The notes beneath the pieces were generated by a model, which ran no database searches, was not told the DNA's origin, and was given only the letters and a program-made list of their open reading frames with translations. DNA of 64,000 nucleotides from JASGCP01 sp965263285 (GTDB lineage Bacteria > Bacteroidota > Bacteroidia > Chitinophagales > Chitinophagaceae): the NCBI GenBank assembly GCA_965263285.1, contig CBDHHD010000016.1, forward strand, positions 1,488,001 through 1,552,000, written 5' to 3'. This document shows positions 19,145 through 27,237 of the stretch, one piece after another (position 1 is the first letter of the stretch; the number at the start of each line of letters is the position of its first letter). The position numbers and the translations under genes are program-made.

Positions 19145-20126
19145 ATGAAAAAAATGATTATTTGTTTATTGTTTATATCAATTAGTTTTTTTTACAATGA
19201 GTCAAACGGCAGAATACTATTATAATAGAGGAAATGCAAAAAATAATTTAAAAGACTATGATGGTGCTATTGCAGACTATAACAAAGCAATAGAATTAAA
19301 TCATAATTACGCAGACGCTTATATTGATAGAGGAGGTGCAAAAAATAGTTTAAAAGACTATTACGGTGCTATTGCAGACTATAATAAGGCAATAGAATTA
19401 AATCCTAATTACGCAAGAGCTTATTTAGGTAGAGGACTTTCAAAATATAATTTACAAGACTATTACGATGCTATTGCAGACTATACTAAGGCAATAGAAT
19501 TAAATCCTAATTACGCAGACGCTTATATTGATAGAGGAAATGCAAAAAAGAGTTTAAAAGACTATTACGGTGCTATTGCAGACTATAATAAGGCAATAGA
19601 ATTAAATCCTAATTACGCAAAAGCTTATAAGAATAGAGGAAATGCAAAATCTGATTTACAAGACTATAAAGGAGCTATTGCAGACTTTAACAAAGCAATA
19701 GAATTCAATCCTAATTATGAATACGCTTATAATAATAGAGGAAGTGCAAAATCTGATTTAAAAGACTATGACGGAGCTATTGCAGACTATACTAAGGCAA
19801 TAGAATTAAATCCTAATTTAGCAATCGCTTATTATAATATAGGAAGTGCAAAATCTGATTTAAAAGACTATGACGGAGCTATTGCAGACTATACTAAGGC
19901 AATAAAATTAAATCCTAATTACGAATACGCTTATAATAATAGAGGACTTGCAAAATATAATTTACAAGACTATTACGATGCTATTGCAGACTATACTAAG
20001 GCAATAGAATTAAATCCTAATTTAGCATACGCTTATTATAATAGAGGACTTGCAAAAAATGCCTTAGGAGATATGGACGGATATAATAGCGACATGGAGC
20101 AATATTATAATTTAAGGGGTAAATAA
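19145..20126 (+). pseudogene. Secreted TPR repeat protein, signal peptide out of frame (T8 tract)
   Basis: From ATG 19197 the frame encodes 309 residues made almost entirely of eight to nine 34-residue TPR units of the pattern (D)YDGAIADYNKAIELNPNYA.AY.NRG.AK..L, with 102-bp units nearly identical in DNA. A signal peptide (MKKMIICLLFISISFF) starts at ATG 19145 but is one base out of frame, because of eight T at 19186-19193. The sister copy at 20218 has seven T and is in frame. Either the gene is switched by tract-length change or it is a simple pseudogene; without a signal peptide the 19197 product would be cytoplasmic. A 12-codon frame with a strong AGGAGG site precedes it. Confidence 0.75.
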
Positions 20127-20358
20127 TAAGCTATTTAACGCCGTTATTTAGGCATACGACAGGAGGAGTTAAACGACATTTACGAAAATTTATAATTTTG
20201 ATACTAAATAGTCTTTTATGAAAAAAATGATTATTTGTTTATTGTTTATATCAATTAGTTTTTTTGCAATAAGCCAAACGGCAGAATACTATTATAATAG
20301 AGGCCTTGAAAAACTTAATTTACAAGACTATTACGGTGCTATTGCCTTAGAAGTGTAA
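20127..20358 (+). pseudogene. Truncated duplicate of the TPR gene with its upstream module
   Basis: The 5' module of the TPR gene is repeated in tandem: 'taataagctatttaacgccgttatttaggcatacg', 'aggaggagttaaa', then ATG 20218. Here the signal peptide (MKKMIICLLFISISFFAISQ) reads straight into TAEYYYNRG and the first half TPR, because the T tract is seven long. After 'YYGAIA' homology ends and a stop follows at 20356-20358, giving 46 codons. It shows what the intact N-terminus looks like. Confidence 0.7.
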
Positions 20359-20372
20359 TAAACCGTACAAAT

Positions 20373-20678
20373 CTATGTACATAAATGAGGGTTTGTAAAA
20401 CTACCACACAAACATGGCGCTACTGCAGATCCATCAATACAACCCCAACCAACATCAAAATATGTATTCTTATTAGTATTTTTATCCTTAGGACCAACAA
20501 TAGCACATCTTTTCGAACCACTTAATGTTGTACATGCTAAATCACAACCTGCACCACTACCACATGTAGTTCCTTTCCCACCAATAGCATTTTTTAATTT
20601 GTTGTTTTGCAATTCTTTTCTATATAGAATTTGACCTAAATCTTTAAATTCTTTTTCATAAATAAACTATTTATTCAT
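20373..20678 (-). pseudogene. Small cysteine-rich peptide with double-glycine leader, early in-frame stop
   Basis: Read from ATG 20678 the frame is MNK-stop-FIYEKEFKDLGQILYRKEL, then QNNKLKNAIGGKGTTCGSG and a core of about 65 residues with eight cysteines, ending at 20373. The leader with hydrophobic residues at spaced positions and a Gly-Gly just before the Cys-rich core resembles peptide precursors exported and trimmed by C39-peptidase ABC transporters, known in Bacteroidota. The TAG at codon 4 blocks the natural ATG start; a TTG at 20612 would give 79 residues but removes most of the leader. No transporter or modifying enzyme lies nearby in the window. Confidence 0.55.
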
Positions 20679-20876
20679 AAAAATAACAAATAAATTAATC
20701 AATTCCAAATAATAAATAATTAAAATGAGTTAAAGCCTTTTTTGAAGTACTGCCGAAATTTGTATTTTGACAACTAAAAAATAACAGCTTAAAATTATAT
20801 ATGCTACCTTTAACGAGGTATTTTTTTTATGTAGTATTGGTGTGGTTAGCTTAGTAAATTTTAATTAATTTTGATT
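20679..20876. other. Intergenic debris
   Basis: Holds 'aaagccttttttgaagtactgcc' near 20733, a possible worn R440 end, and 'gaaatttgtattttgacaactaaa', similar to the TPR upstream module. No gene could be supported. Confidence 0.3.
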
Positions 20877-21262
20877 ATGGATATTAACGAGATAGGACAA
20901 GAATATAATAAACTACCGAAAGAAACAAGAGAGATGACATAACCCACAGCACAGAAAAAGAAAGGAGAGCATTTTTGAGTCAGTTAATGAAATATTTAGA
21001 CATACAAAAAATAGAAAATATCAAGAAAAGAAAAGGAGGAGGTGGAAGGACAGTAGAGTATACATTCTTTTTTGATACATTAGAAGAAGAAAAACAGCAG
21101 GAGGAAATCTCTTTTGATATCGCACCAGTAACACCAGTAGAGATAATAACGCCAGGAGATGAAAAAATGACGCCTGATTTTGAAGCCAAAAAAAAGAATG
21201 TATTAGCCTTTTGGAGATTGGAAACTATGAGAGTGCGCTATCTCTTTCTTGCGATATATTAG
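20877..21262 (+). pseudogene. Unidentified decayed gene, possibly replication-initiator-like
   Basis: A 21-codon frame (ATG 20877, MDINEIGQEYNKLPKETREMT) is followed by a second frame from 20987 (MKYLDIQKIENIKKRKGGGG, then RTVEYTFFF and an acidic tail). A third frame after about 21215 gives NYESALSLSCDILEKYQNEV. The succession looks like one gene broken by frameshifts. 'KKRKGGGGRTVEYTFFF' weakly recalls the beta hairpin at the C-terminus of Rep_3-type plasmid initiators; this is a guess from a short match. Confidence 0.3.
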
Positions 21263-21379
21263 AGAAATATCAAAACGAAGTAATGATAATAAGAGTCAAC
21301 CAATATATAAAGGTCGCTTAGTATCTGAAAAAGAATTTAGCTGTCAATAATTATTTTTAGCAAAAAAATAAAAAGTCAT

Positions 21380-21388
21380 TATATTTGC
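21380..21388 (+). promoter_or_regulatory. SRP RNA promoter -7 box
   Basis: TATATTTGC, a perfect TAnnTTTG box, ends 4 bp before the first paired base of the RNA at 21392. Confidence 0.6.
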
Positions 21389-21391
21389 ATT

Positions 21392-21490
21392 GGCAGGTCT
21401 TATACAACCAGCTCCTACCGAATCTCCCTAGGGTAGGAATACAGCAAGGATAGGTGGTTGTAGCGGTGTGATGTAAGTAGCCTGCCTTTT
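21392..21490 (+). ncRNA. ffs: Signal recognition particle RNA (small bacterial type)
   Basis: About 95 nt. The ends pair: GGCAGG at 21392 with CCTGCC at 21481-21486, the latter followed by a T run that also serves as terminator. The apex contains CTAGG-GTA-GGAA-TAC-AGCAAGG: a GGAA tetraloop closed by GTA/TAC, with the asymmetric loop UAGG opposite AGCA, which is the Ffh-binding domain IV signature. The RNA pairs with Ffh to target nascent membrane proteins. It lies just upstream of the transaldolase gene in the same direction. Confidence 0.8.
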
Positions 21491-21517
21491 TTTATTAAAA
21501 AACCCTAATTGTAATAG

Positions 21518-22168
21518 ATGAAATTTTTTATTGATACAGCAAATATTAAACAAATTCAAGAAGCAAATGACTTAGGTATTCTAGATGGAGTTACTACGAA
21601 TCCATCTCTCATGGCAAAAGAATTAATAAAGGGTAAAGAGGCTATTTATGATCATTATAAAAAAATTTGTAATATTGTAAATGGAGATGTTAGTGCAGAA
21701 GTGATTAGTACTGATTTTAAAGGTATGATAGAAGAAGGGAAAGAATTAGCAGATTTACATCCCAATATTGTTGTAAAAGTTCCTATGGTTAAAGATGGCA
21801 TTAAAGCTATTAAGTGGTTTACAGAGCATTGTATTAAAACAAATTGCACGCTTGTTTTTAGTGTAGGGCAAGCTATTCTTGCAGCTAAAGCCGGTGCTAC
21901 TTATGTTTCTCCATTTATTGGACGCATTGATGATAGCGGGTGGGATGGTGTACAGCTCATTGAAGAATTGGTAAAAGTATTTTCCATACAACATTTTAAA
22001 ACGCAAATCTTAGCAGCTTCTATTCGTAATCCTAATCATATTATACAGTGTGCTACGCTAGGTGCCCATGTATGTACTTGTCCTTTAGATTCTATTTTGG
22101 GGTTATTAAAGCATCCGCTTACAGATATAGGATTGGCAAAATTTTTAGAAGATGCTAAAAAGCTATAA
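21518..22168 (+). CDS. fsa: Fructose-6-phosphate aldolase / transaldolase (FSA type)
   Basis: A 216-residue TIM-barrel enzyme of the short transaldolase family. MKFFIDTANIKQI carries the conserved Asp; DGVTTNPSLMAKE follows; 'HPNIVVKVPMVKDGIKA' near residue 85 contains the Schiff-base Lys; 'TLVFSVGQAILAAKAGATYVSPFIGRIDD' and 'ILAASIRNP' complete the phosphate site. It transfers dihydroxyacetone units between sugar phosphates in the pentose phosphate pathway, or cleaves fructose-6-phosphate; the two activities cannot be told apart here. Confidence 0.93.
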   Translation: MKFFIDTANIKQIQEANDLGILDGVTTNPSLMAKELIKGKEAIYDHYKKICNIVNGDVSAEVISTDFKGMIEEGKELADLHPNIVVKVPMVKDGIKAIKWFTEHCIKTNCTLVFSVGQAILAAKAGATYVSPFIGRIDDSGWDGVQLIEELVKVFSIQHFKTQILAASIRNPNHIIQCATLGAHVCTCPLDSILGLLKHPLTDIGLAKFLEDAKKL

Positions 22169-22272
22169 ACTATTTTTGTTGTTAAGTATAGAGCTTAAAT
22201 AAAAAGTAAAAATGCATTTACTTTCTTTATATATTGGTTAAAAAATCATATCGAATAATAGAAGAATGAAAA

Positions 22273-22354
22273 GCGGCAGTGGCGAAACTGGTAGACGCAC
22301 TACTTTGAGGTGGTAGCGGGGCAACCTGTAGGAGTTCGAATCTCCTCTGCCGCA
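22273..22354 (+). tRNA. tRNA-Leu (anticodon GAG)
   Basis: Acceptor GCGGCAG pairs with CTGCCGC at the 3' end, followed by discriminator A. The D-loop has AACTGGTAGACGC, the anticodon loop TTGAGGT places GAG at 22307-22309, a short variable arm (CGGGGCAACCTG) follows as in class II tRNAs, and the T arm has GGAGTTCGAATCTCC. CCA is not encoded. It reads CUC/CUU leucine codons. It lies 18 bp before mqnB. Confidence 0.93.
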
Positions 22355-22371
22355 CTTTTTAAAAATCAAAA

Positions 22372-23049
22372 ATGACATTAAATATATTAATTGTTTCGGC
22401 TGTTATAGAAGAGCAGTTGCCTATACAAAAAACATATAACCAACGAATAGCTACAGCATGTAAACATATTCAGGTTTCTTTTTTAATATCAGGAATAGGC
22501 ATACTACAATCTACCTATTCAATATTAGACTATATTTATCAACATAAGCCAGACTTAGTTATTCAAGTGGGTATTGCGGGGTCTTATCAATTGCACTATT
22601 CTATTGGAACAACAACGGTAAATATAATAGAAGAAATACAAGGAGATTGGGGTAAAAAAATAGCTAATAATTGGATGGATATATTTGATTTAGGCTATAT
22701 TGAGGTTAATCAATTCCCTTATCAAAAGAAATGGATGAAAAATCCTTGGATAGAAAAATACAAGATTGATTTTTTGCCGCTTGCTATAGGCGTTACTGTT
22801 AATCAAATTTCTGATGAAGAACAGAGAGGTAGAATCACTAGCACCTATAATCCGGATGTTGAGACAATGGAAGGAGCGTCTTTATTTTATACTTGTTTAA
22901 AAATGAATACTCCTTTTTTACAGATTAGATCTATTTCTAATAAAGTAGGTGTTGTAAATAAATCAGAATGGGATATTAAAGGTGCATTAGAATCATTGCA
23001 TAACCAAGTAATACAATTGTTATTACATATAGATAGGATGAATATATAA
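22372..23049 (+). CDS. mqnB: Futalosine hydrolase (menaquinone synthesis)
   Basis: The 225-residue protein belongs to the PNP/UDP phosphorylase nucleosidase fold. It shows 'ILIVSAVIEEQ', 'VSFLISGIGILQSTYSI', 'PDLVIQVGIAGSYQ' and, near residue 165, 'VETMEGASLFYTCL' with the catalytic Glu region, then 'FLQIRSISNKVG'. MqnB removes adenine/hypoxanthine from futalosine to give dehypoxanthine futalosine in the alternative menaquinone route. This fits an organism using menaquinone with the Complex I genes at the end of the window. Confidence 0.88.
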   Translation: MTLNILIVSAVIEEQLPIQKTYNQRIATACKHIQVSFLISGIGILQSTYSILDYIYQHKPDLVIQVGIAGSYQLHYSIGTTTVNIIEEIQGDWGKKIANNWMDIFDLGYIEVNQFPYQKKWMKNPWIEKYKIDFLPLAIGVTVNQISDEEQRGRITSTYNPDVETMEGASLFYTCLKMNTPFLQIRSISNKVGVVNKSEWDIKGALESLHNQVIQLLLHIDRMNI

Positions 23050-23079
23050 TTTTGGTATAATAATGTACTATGTTTGAAT

Positions 23080-23637
23080 GGCATAACTAAATTTAGTGTG
23101 AGGAAAAATTTAGTTTACTAAAAGGCTACATCTTTTTTTGAGGTGCTGGGGGATATTTATATTTTTGTAATTGCTCATATATAGGTTCATCATTTATTTT
23201 TTATATCTTTTTCTTTCTTTTGTCTTGATACAAAAGAAAGAAACAAAGAAAAAATCAAGCCTGCAGATAAAGAGCTACAAAACTACGGCTCGCTACGCTA
23301 GCGAGAATGAATGGGAGGCGGTTAGGTATGAATCGTTATGATGAGCTTATCCATAGGTATCTTTTATGCAAATACTTTATGCTCATCATAACGATTCATA
23401 TATAAAAACTTCCGCCTCCACATTCTCGCTGGTCGCTTCGCTCACCTCGTTTTGTAACGCTCTTTATCTGAGGGCAGTCCTCATCAGATATTTCCTATTA
23501 TTTCCATATTGTATATATATGTAATCATCCATGCTTCCAGCACCTCAAAAAAAGATGTAGCCCATATAAAATTGTTTTTACAAATATCCATTTTTTTGTA
23601 TCTTTGTATACTCCCTCACACTAAATTTAGTTATGCC
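23080..23637. mobile_element. ISL3-type MITE with 8-bp target duplication (copy 1)
   Basis: Outer ends are GGCATAACTAAATTTAGTGT at 23080 and the inverted sequence ending GTTATGCC at 23637. Perfect 8-bp direct repeats GTTTGAAT flank it (23072-23079 and 23638-23645). Inside lies a complete R440 palindrome (23124-23562). It contains no transposase. Both the 8-bp duplication and the GG-starting terminal repeats agree with ISL3-family movement, and the solo end at 19048 shows the same terminus attached to a transposase remnant. Confidence 0.85.
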
Positions 23638-23689
23638 GTTTGAATAATAATGAACGCCTTTTTCAAGTGCTAATAAACTTTTATATGGG

Positions 23690-23731
23690 TTAACCCAACT
23701 TGGTAAACGACATTGCGCAAATGATTGACAG
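23690..23731 (-). repeat. Solo end fragment of the 16.6-kb IS1634-family element
   Basis: TTAACCCAACTTGGTAAACG and the following 22 bp (to ...GATTGACAG) match, inverted, the right end of the IS at 16619-18859. The rest of that IS is absent; an R440 end fragment (aaaaaagatgtagcc) follows at about 23745. It marks a former insertion or recombination joint. Confidence 0.7.
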
Positions 23732-23797
23732 TAAGATACTGTCCAAAAAAGATGTAGCCAGCGTTAGCACAATTAGAAAGAAATTATAAAAAAAAAC

Positions 23798-23805
23798 TAT
23801 ATTTG
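23798..23805 (+). promoter_or_regulatory. Promoter -7 box (TATATTTG) for the glycosyltransferase
   Basis: TATATTTG 40 bp before ATG 23846, so the longer frame from 23810 is less likely to be translated. Confidence 0.45.
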
Positions 23806-23845
23806 TGTTTTGTGCCTAATATGTTTGAAAAAACAGATACGTATT

Positions 23846-24595
23846 ATGTTCTTAAATAAACGAGTAGTTGTGGTTATGCCTGCTTATAATGCAGCTAAAA
23901 CATTAAAGCAAACATATAATGAAATTCCATTTGATATTGTAGATGATGTTATACTTGTAAACGATTATAGTAAAGACGATACGGTATCAGTGGCAACTTC
24001 GTTAGGCATTCGATATATTATTTCTCATGAGAAAAATAAAGGATATGGGGGTAACCAAAAAACATGTTATATAAAAGCATTAGAAATTGGAGCTGATATT
24101 ATTATTATGTTACACCCTGATTATCAATATACCCCTAAGCTTATTGGTGCTATGGTAAGTTTGATTGCTACCGATTTGTATCCCGTTGTGTTTGCTTCTC
24201 GTATTTTAGGAAATGGCGCGTTAAAAGGGGGCATGCCTTTATATAAGTATATTGCTAATCGTTGTTTAACGCTATTCCAAAATCTATTTATGAATCATAA
24301 GTTAAGCGAATATCATACAGGCTATCGTGCGTATAATGCAAGTGTATTAAGGAAACTAAATTTCAAAGACAATAGTGATGATTTTATTTTTGACAATCAG
24401 ATTATTGCTCAGTTATTTAATGCTCATATACCTATTGGCGAAATAAGCTGTCCTACGAAATACTTCGATGAAGCATCCTCTATTAATTTCTATAGAAGTG
24501 TTCAGTATGGCATGGGAATTATTTTAGTAACTTTTTTGTATTGCTTACATAAATTACATATATATCATTCAAATATGTTTAAGATAATAGAATAG
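23846..24595 (+). CDS. Family 2 glycosyltransferase (dolichyl-phosphate mannose synthase-like)
   Basis: A 249-residue GT-A enzyme. 'VVVVMPAYNAAKTL' is the nucleotide-binding start, 'DDVILVNDYSKDDT' carries the first acidic pair, 'HEKNKGYGGNQKTCYIKAL' is the conserved lid, 'IIMLHPDYQY' holds a DxD-like HPD, and 'SEYHTGYRAYNASVL' matches the DPM1-like acceptor motif. The C-terminus ends in a weakly hydrophobic stretch. Such enzymes transfer a sugar from an NDP donor to a lipid phosphate or glycan at the inner membrane; donor and acceptor are unknown. Confidence 0.88.
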   Translation: MFLNKRVVVVMPAYNAAKTLKQTYNEIPFDIVDDVILVNDYSKDDTVSVATSLGIRYIISHEKNKGYGGNQKTCYIKALEIGADIIIMLHPDYQYTPKLIGAMVSLIATDLYPVVFASRILGNGALKGGMPLYKYIANRCLTLFQNLFMNHKLSEYHTGYRAYNASVLRKLNFKDNSDDFIFDNQIIAQLFNAHIPIGEISCPTKYFDEASSINFYRSVQYGMGIILVTFLYCLHKLHIYHSNMFKIIE

Positions 24596-24604
24596 AGCAT
24601 AGCT

Positions 24605-24806
24605 CATATATATTAAGCATTTTCATGATGTTTTCTTTTCGTAACCACTCAGATAACTCAATAGATTTAGTTGGTCGTATTGATTATTGTAACAAGCATA
24701 AATGTGGAAATGAAAATAATAGGAGGTATCTGATGAGGATGGCCTCAAATCAAAGAGTGTTGTAAAAGTACAAATATCCCCCCGCACCTCAAAAAAAGAT
24801 TTAGCC
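24605..24806. repeat. R440 repeat, decayed right part
   Basis: 'ccactcagataactcaatagatttagttgg', 'gaaaataataggaggtatctgatgaggatggcctc' and the terminal 'cgcacctcaaaaaaagatttagcc' are R440 landmarks; the palindromic core is deleted. This fills most of the 24596-24886 gap. Confidence 0.5.
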
Positions 24807-24845
24807 CCTTTTTAATACAAAGGGTTTTTATTGGAATAAAAGCAA

Positions 24846-24853
24846 TACTTTTG
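24846..24853 (+). promoter_or_regulatory. Promoter -7 box (TACTTTTG) for the ccmC block
   Basis: TACTTTTG lies 33 bp before the ccmC ATG and is the first promoter-like site before five closely packed genes. Confidence 0.4.
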
Positions 24854-24886
24854 CAATTGAATTATTTTTATATTGTTAAGTAGTAT

Positions 24887-25597
24887 ATGTCTTTATTTAC
24901 ACATGCTGGCCATTATATAAAAAAGAACGGTTGGAAAATCCTATGTGTATTACTTATGTTATACACTTGCATAATGGCTTTTTTAATTGTGGTACCAACT
25001 TTAGACGATAGGCTACAAGAAAGCATTCGTAATTTCTTTTTTCATGTACCTATGTGGTTTGGTTTAATGGTTTTATTAACTGTTTCGGTTGTGAATGCTA
25101 TTCTCTATCTAAAAACATTAAATCCTTATTATGATTTGCGTTCTTGGGTGTATGCTAGTGTAGGAGTATTATATGGCGTATTGGGTCTTATTTCGGGGAT
25201 GATATGGGCAAATTATCAATGGGGTGCTCCTTGGAGTGGCGATCCTAAGCAAAATGGAGCAGCGATTGCCCTATTAATATATTTTGCGTATTTTGTATTA
25301 AGAGGGAGCATGGAAGATAGTCATAAAAAGCAACGAGTAGCAGCTGTGTATAATATATTCGCTTTTTTTATGTTGTTTCCTACTCTTTGGATATTGCCTC
25401 GTCTTACACAATCATTACATCCTGGAGGACAAGGTACACAAGGGAATCCTGGCATTAATGGGGCTGATTTAGATATCCGTTTAAAGATTGTTTTTTGGCC
25501 TGCAGTCATAGGATGGACATTATTAGGCGTATGGATTACTACATTACAAATTAGATATCAACTTTTATTACAAAAAAATTATGAAGAAGCTCTATAG
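24887..25597 (+). CDS. ccmC: Cytochrome c maturation heme protein CcmC
   Basis: A 236-residue protein with six hydrophobic segments. The heme-handling tryptophan-rich motif 'WGAPWSGDPKQNGAAI' lies near residue 112, between two membrane segments, flanked by the periplasmic His in 'FFFHVPMWF' near residue 50 and the second His in 'QSLHPGG'. CcmC delivers heme to the maturation machinery at the outer face of the inner membrane. The gene overlaps the small ccmD-like frame by 17 bp. Cytochrome c use in the cell is supported by the CxxCH protein at 51.5 kb. Confidence 0.9.
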   Translation: MSLFTHAGHYIKKNGWKILCVLLMLYTCIMAFLIVVPTLDDRLQESIRNFFFHVPMWFGLMVLLTVSVVNAILYLKTLNPYYDLRSWVYASVGVLYGVLGLISGMIWANYQWGAPWSGDPKQNGAAIALLIYFAYFVLRGSMEDSHKKQRVAAVYNIFAFFMLFPTLWILPRLTQSLHPGGQGTQGNPGINGADLDIRLKIVFWPAVIGWTLLGVWITTLQIRYQLLLQKNYEEAL

Positions 25598-25817
25598 TTA
25601 TCTTTTTGTGTTTAGTACATTATTATATTCAATAGCGCTACACGCACAAACTAATAAGTTTATTAATAGTCCTACAGATATTATGCGAAGTAATGGAAAA
25701 ATTTTAGTAGTTATGGCTGTTGTTTTAGTAATTGTAATAGGTTTATTAATGTATATTATTAGATTGGATAAAAAAATAAGTCAATTAGAAAAAAATAAAA
25801 ATCATTATGACAAATAA
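25581..25817 (+). CDS. CcmD-like small membrane protein
   Basis: A 78-residue protein with an N-terminal signal-like segment ending ALHAQ, a second membrane segment (ILVVMAVVLVIVIGLLMYII) and a charged tail. Size, position directly after ccmC with overlap, and topology fit the CcmD family of Bacteroidota, which helps CcmC hold or release heme. The sequence carries no catalytic motif, so the call rests on context. It overlaps gdhA by 11 bp. Confidence 0.7.
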   Translation: MKKLYSYLFVFSTLLYSIALHAQTNKFINSPTDIMRSNGKILVVMAVVLVIVIGLLMYIIRLDKKISQLEKNKNHYDK

Positions 25818-27225
25818 ATTCAGTTTTTTTGACAATGTTGATAATTGTTTTCAACAAGCAGCATCTTTTACTAAATGGGATACTGGTATATTATCACAAA
25901 TAAAATCTTGTAATAGTATTTATAAAATACATTTTCCTATTAAGAGAGACAATGGAAGTGTTGAGGTAATAGAAGCTTATCGCATACAACATTCTCAACA
26001 CCGCACTCCATGTAAAGGAGGTATTCGATTTAGTATGAGCGTAGATTTAGATGAAGTGATGGCGCTTGCATCATTGATGACATACAAGTGTGCCATTGTC
26101 AATGTTCCTTTTGGTGGAGCTAAAGGAGGTATTAAAATTGATACTAAAAAATACTCCATGTATGAATTGGAAAAAATTACTCGTCGTTATACTGCAGAGT
26201 TAGTTAAAAAGAAATTTATTGGTCCTGGTATTGATGTGCCTGCTCCTGATTATGGTACAGGAGAAAGAGAAATGGGGTGGATCTGTGATACTTTTAATTC
26301 TATGCATGATGGAGATATTAATTCTATAGCCTGTGTTACGGGAAAGCCTATTGAATTAGGAGGTGTCAATGGCAGAAAAGAAGCAACGGGTTTGGGTATT
26401 TATTTAGGAATTGATTTTTGTTGTAATCGTCCTAGTATATTAAAAAAATATAATCTATCAAAGGGAATACAAGGTAAAAAAGTGGTTATACAGGGATTAG
26501 GAAATGTAGGATACCATGCGGCTAAATTTTGTAGAGAAGCTGGAGCTATATTAGTGGGTTTGATAGAATACAATGGAGCTATATTTAATGAATCTGGACT
26601 ACATGAAGAAGAAGTGGTAGCTTATCGTCAAAAAACAGGTTCTATTTTAAATTTTCCTGGGTCTACTCAATCTATTGCTGATTCAAGAGTTGCTTTAGAA
26701 TATCCTTGTGATATTTTAATACCTGCCGCTCTAGAAAATGTTATTGATGCTGATAATGCGAAGAAGATTCAAGCAAAAATAATTGCAGAAGGTGCTAATG
26801 GACCTTTAACAGCTGATGCTGATATTATTTTAAAAGAAAGAAATATTTTTGTTATTCCTGATATTTATTTAAATGCGGGAGGAGTTGTGGTTTCTTATTT
26901 TGAATGGTTAAAAAATATTAGTCATGTTCGTTATGGCAGAATTGAAAAAAATTATCGTGAGGAATCGTATAAAAATATGATAGACCTCATAAAAGAAGCT
27001 ACAGGAAAAAATTTACATGACAAAGCACACCTTATCTCACAAGAGGGTCCTAGTGAAAAAGATCTTGTTTATAGTGGATTAAAAGAAACCATGAAAACAT
27101 CGGCAATGGAAATTTTGGATGTCCTTGATAGCAATGTGGCTATCCCCACTATGCGCACAGCTGCATTTATAGTAGCTATTAATAAAGTGGCAACTAGCTA
27201 CACAAGATTAGGCATTTTTCCTTAA
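25807..27225 (+). CDS. gdhA: Glu/Leu/Phe/Val dehydrogenase (glutamate dehydrogenase)
   Basis: A 472-residue hexameric-type dehydrogenase. 'HRTPCKGGIRF' and 'VPFGGAKGGI' form the substrate pocket with its catalytic Lys; 'GPGIDVPAPDYGTGEREMGWI' carries the essential Asp; 'TGKPIELGG..GRKEATGLG' is conserved; 'KKVVIQGLGNVGYHAAKF' near residue 223 is the Rossmann NAD(P) site; 'AEGANGPLT' and 'NAGGVVVSYFEW' close the active site. It interconverts glutamate and 2-oxoglutarate plus ammonia. Cofactor preference is not clear. It sits inside a tight five-gene block with no obvious metabolic link to ccmC. Confidence 0.93.
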   Translation: MTNKFSFFDNVDNCFQQAASFTKWDTGILSQIKSCNSIYKIHFPIKRDNGSVEVIEAYRIQHSQHRTPCKGGIRFSMSVDLDEVMALASLMTYKCAIVNVPFGGAKGGIKIDTKKYSMYELEKITRRYTAELVKKKFIGPGIDVPAPDYGTGEREMGWICDTFNSMHDGDINSIACVTGKPIELGGVNGRKEATGLGIYLGIDFCCNRPSILKKYNLSKGIQGKKVVIQGLGNVGYHAAKFCREAGAILVGLIEYNGAIFNESGLHEEEVVAYRQKTGSILNFPGSTQSIADSRVALEYPCDILIPAALENVIDADNAKKIQAKIIAEGANGPLTADADIILKERNIFVIPDIYLNAGGVVVSYFEWLKNISHVRYGRIEKNYREESYKNMIDLIKEATGKNLHDKAHLISQEGPSEKDLVYSGLKETMKTSAMEILDVLDSNVAIPTMRTAAFIVAINKVATSYTRLGIFP

Positions 27226-27237
27226 AAAATAATTACA

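Noticed and set aside
19197..20126. Regular 102-bp repeats as a CRISPR array
   Set aside because: Units are coding TPR modules in one frame with no spacer pattern and no cas genes in the window.
19050..20170. Integron cassette array, from the repeated 'ttaacgccgttatttaggcatacg' before each TPR copy
   Set aside because: No paired attC boxes (RYYYAAC ... GTTRRRY with internal pairing) could be drawn and no integrase is present; a simple tandem duplication explains it.
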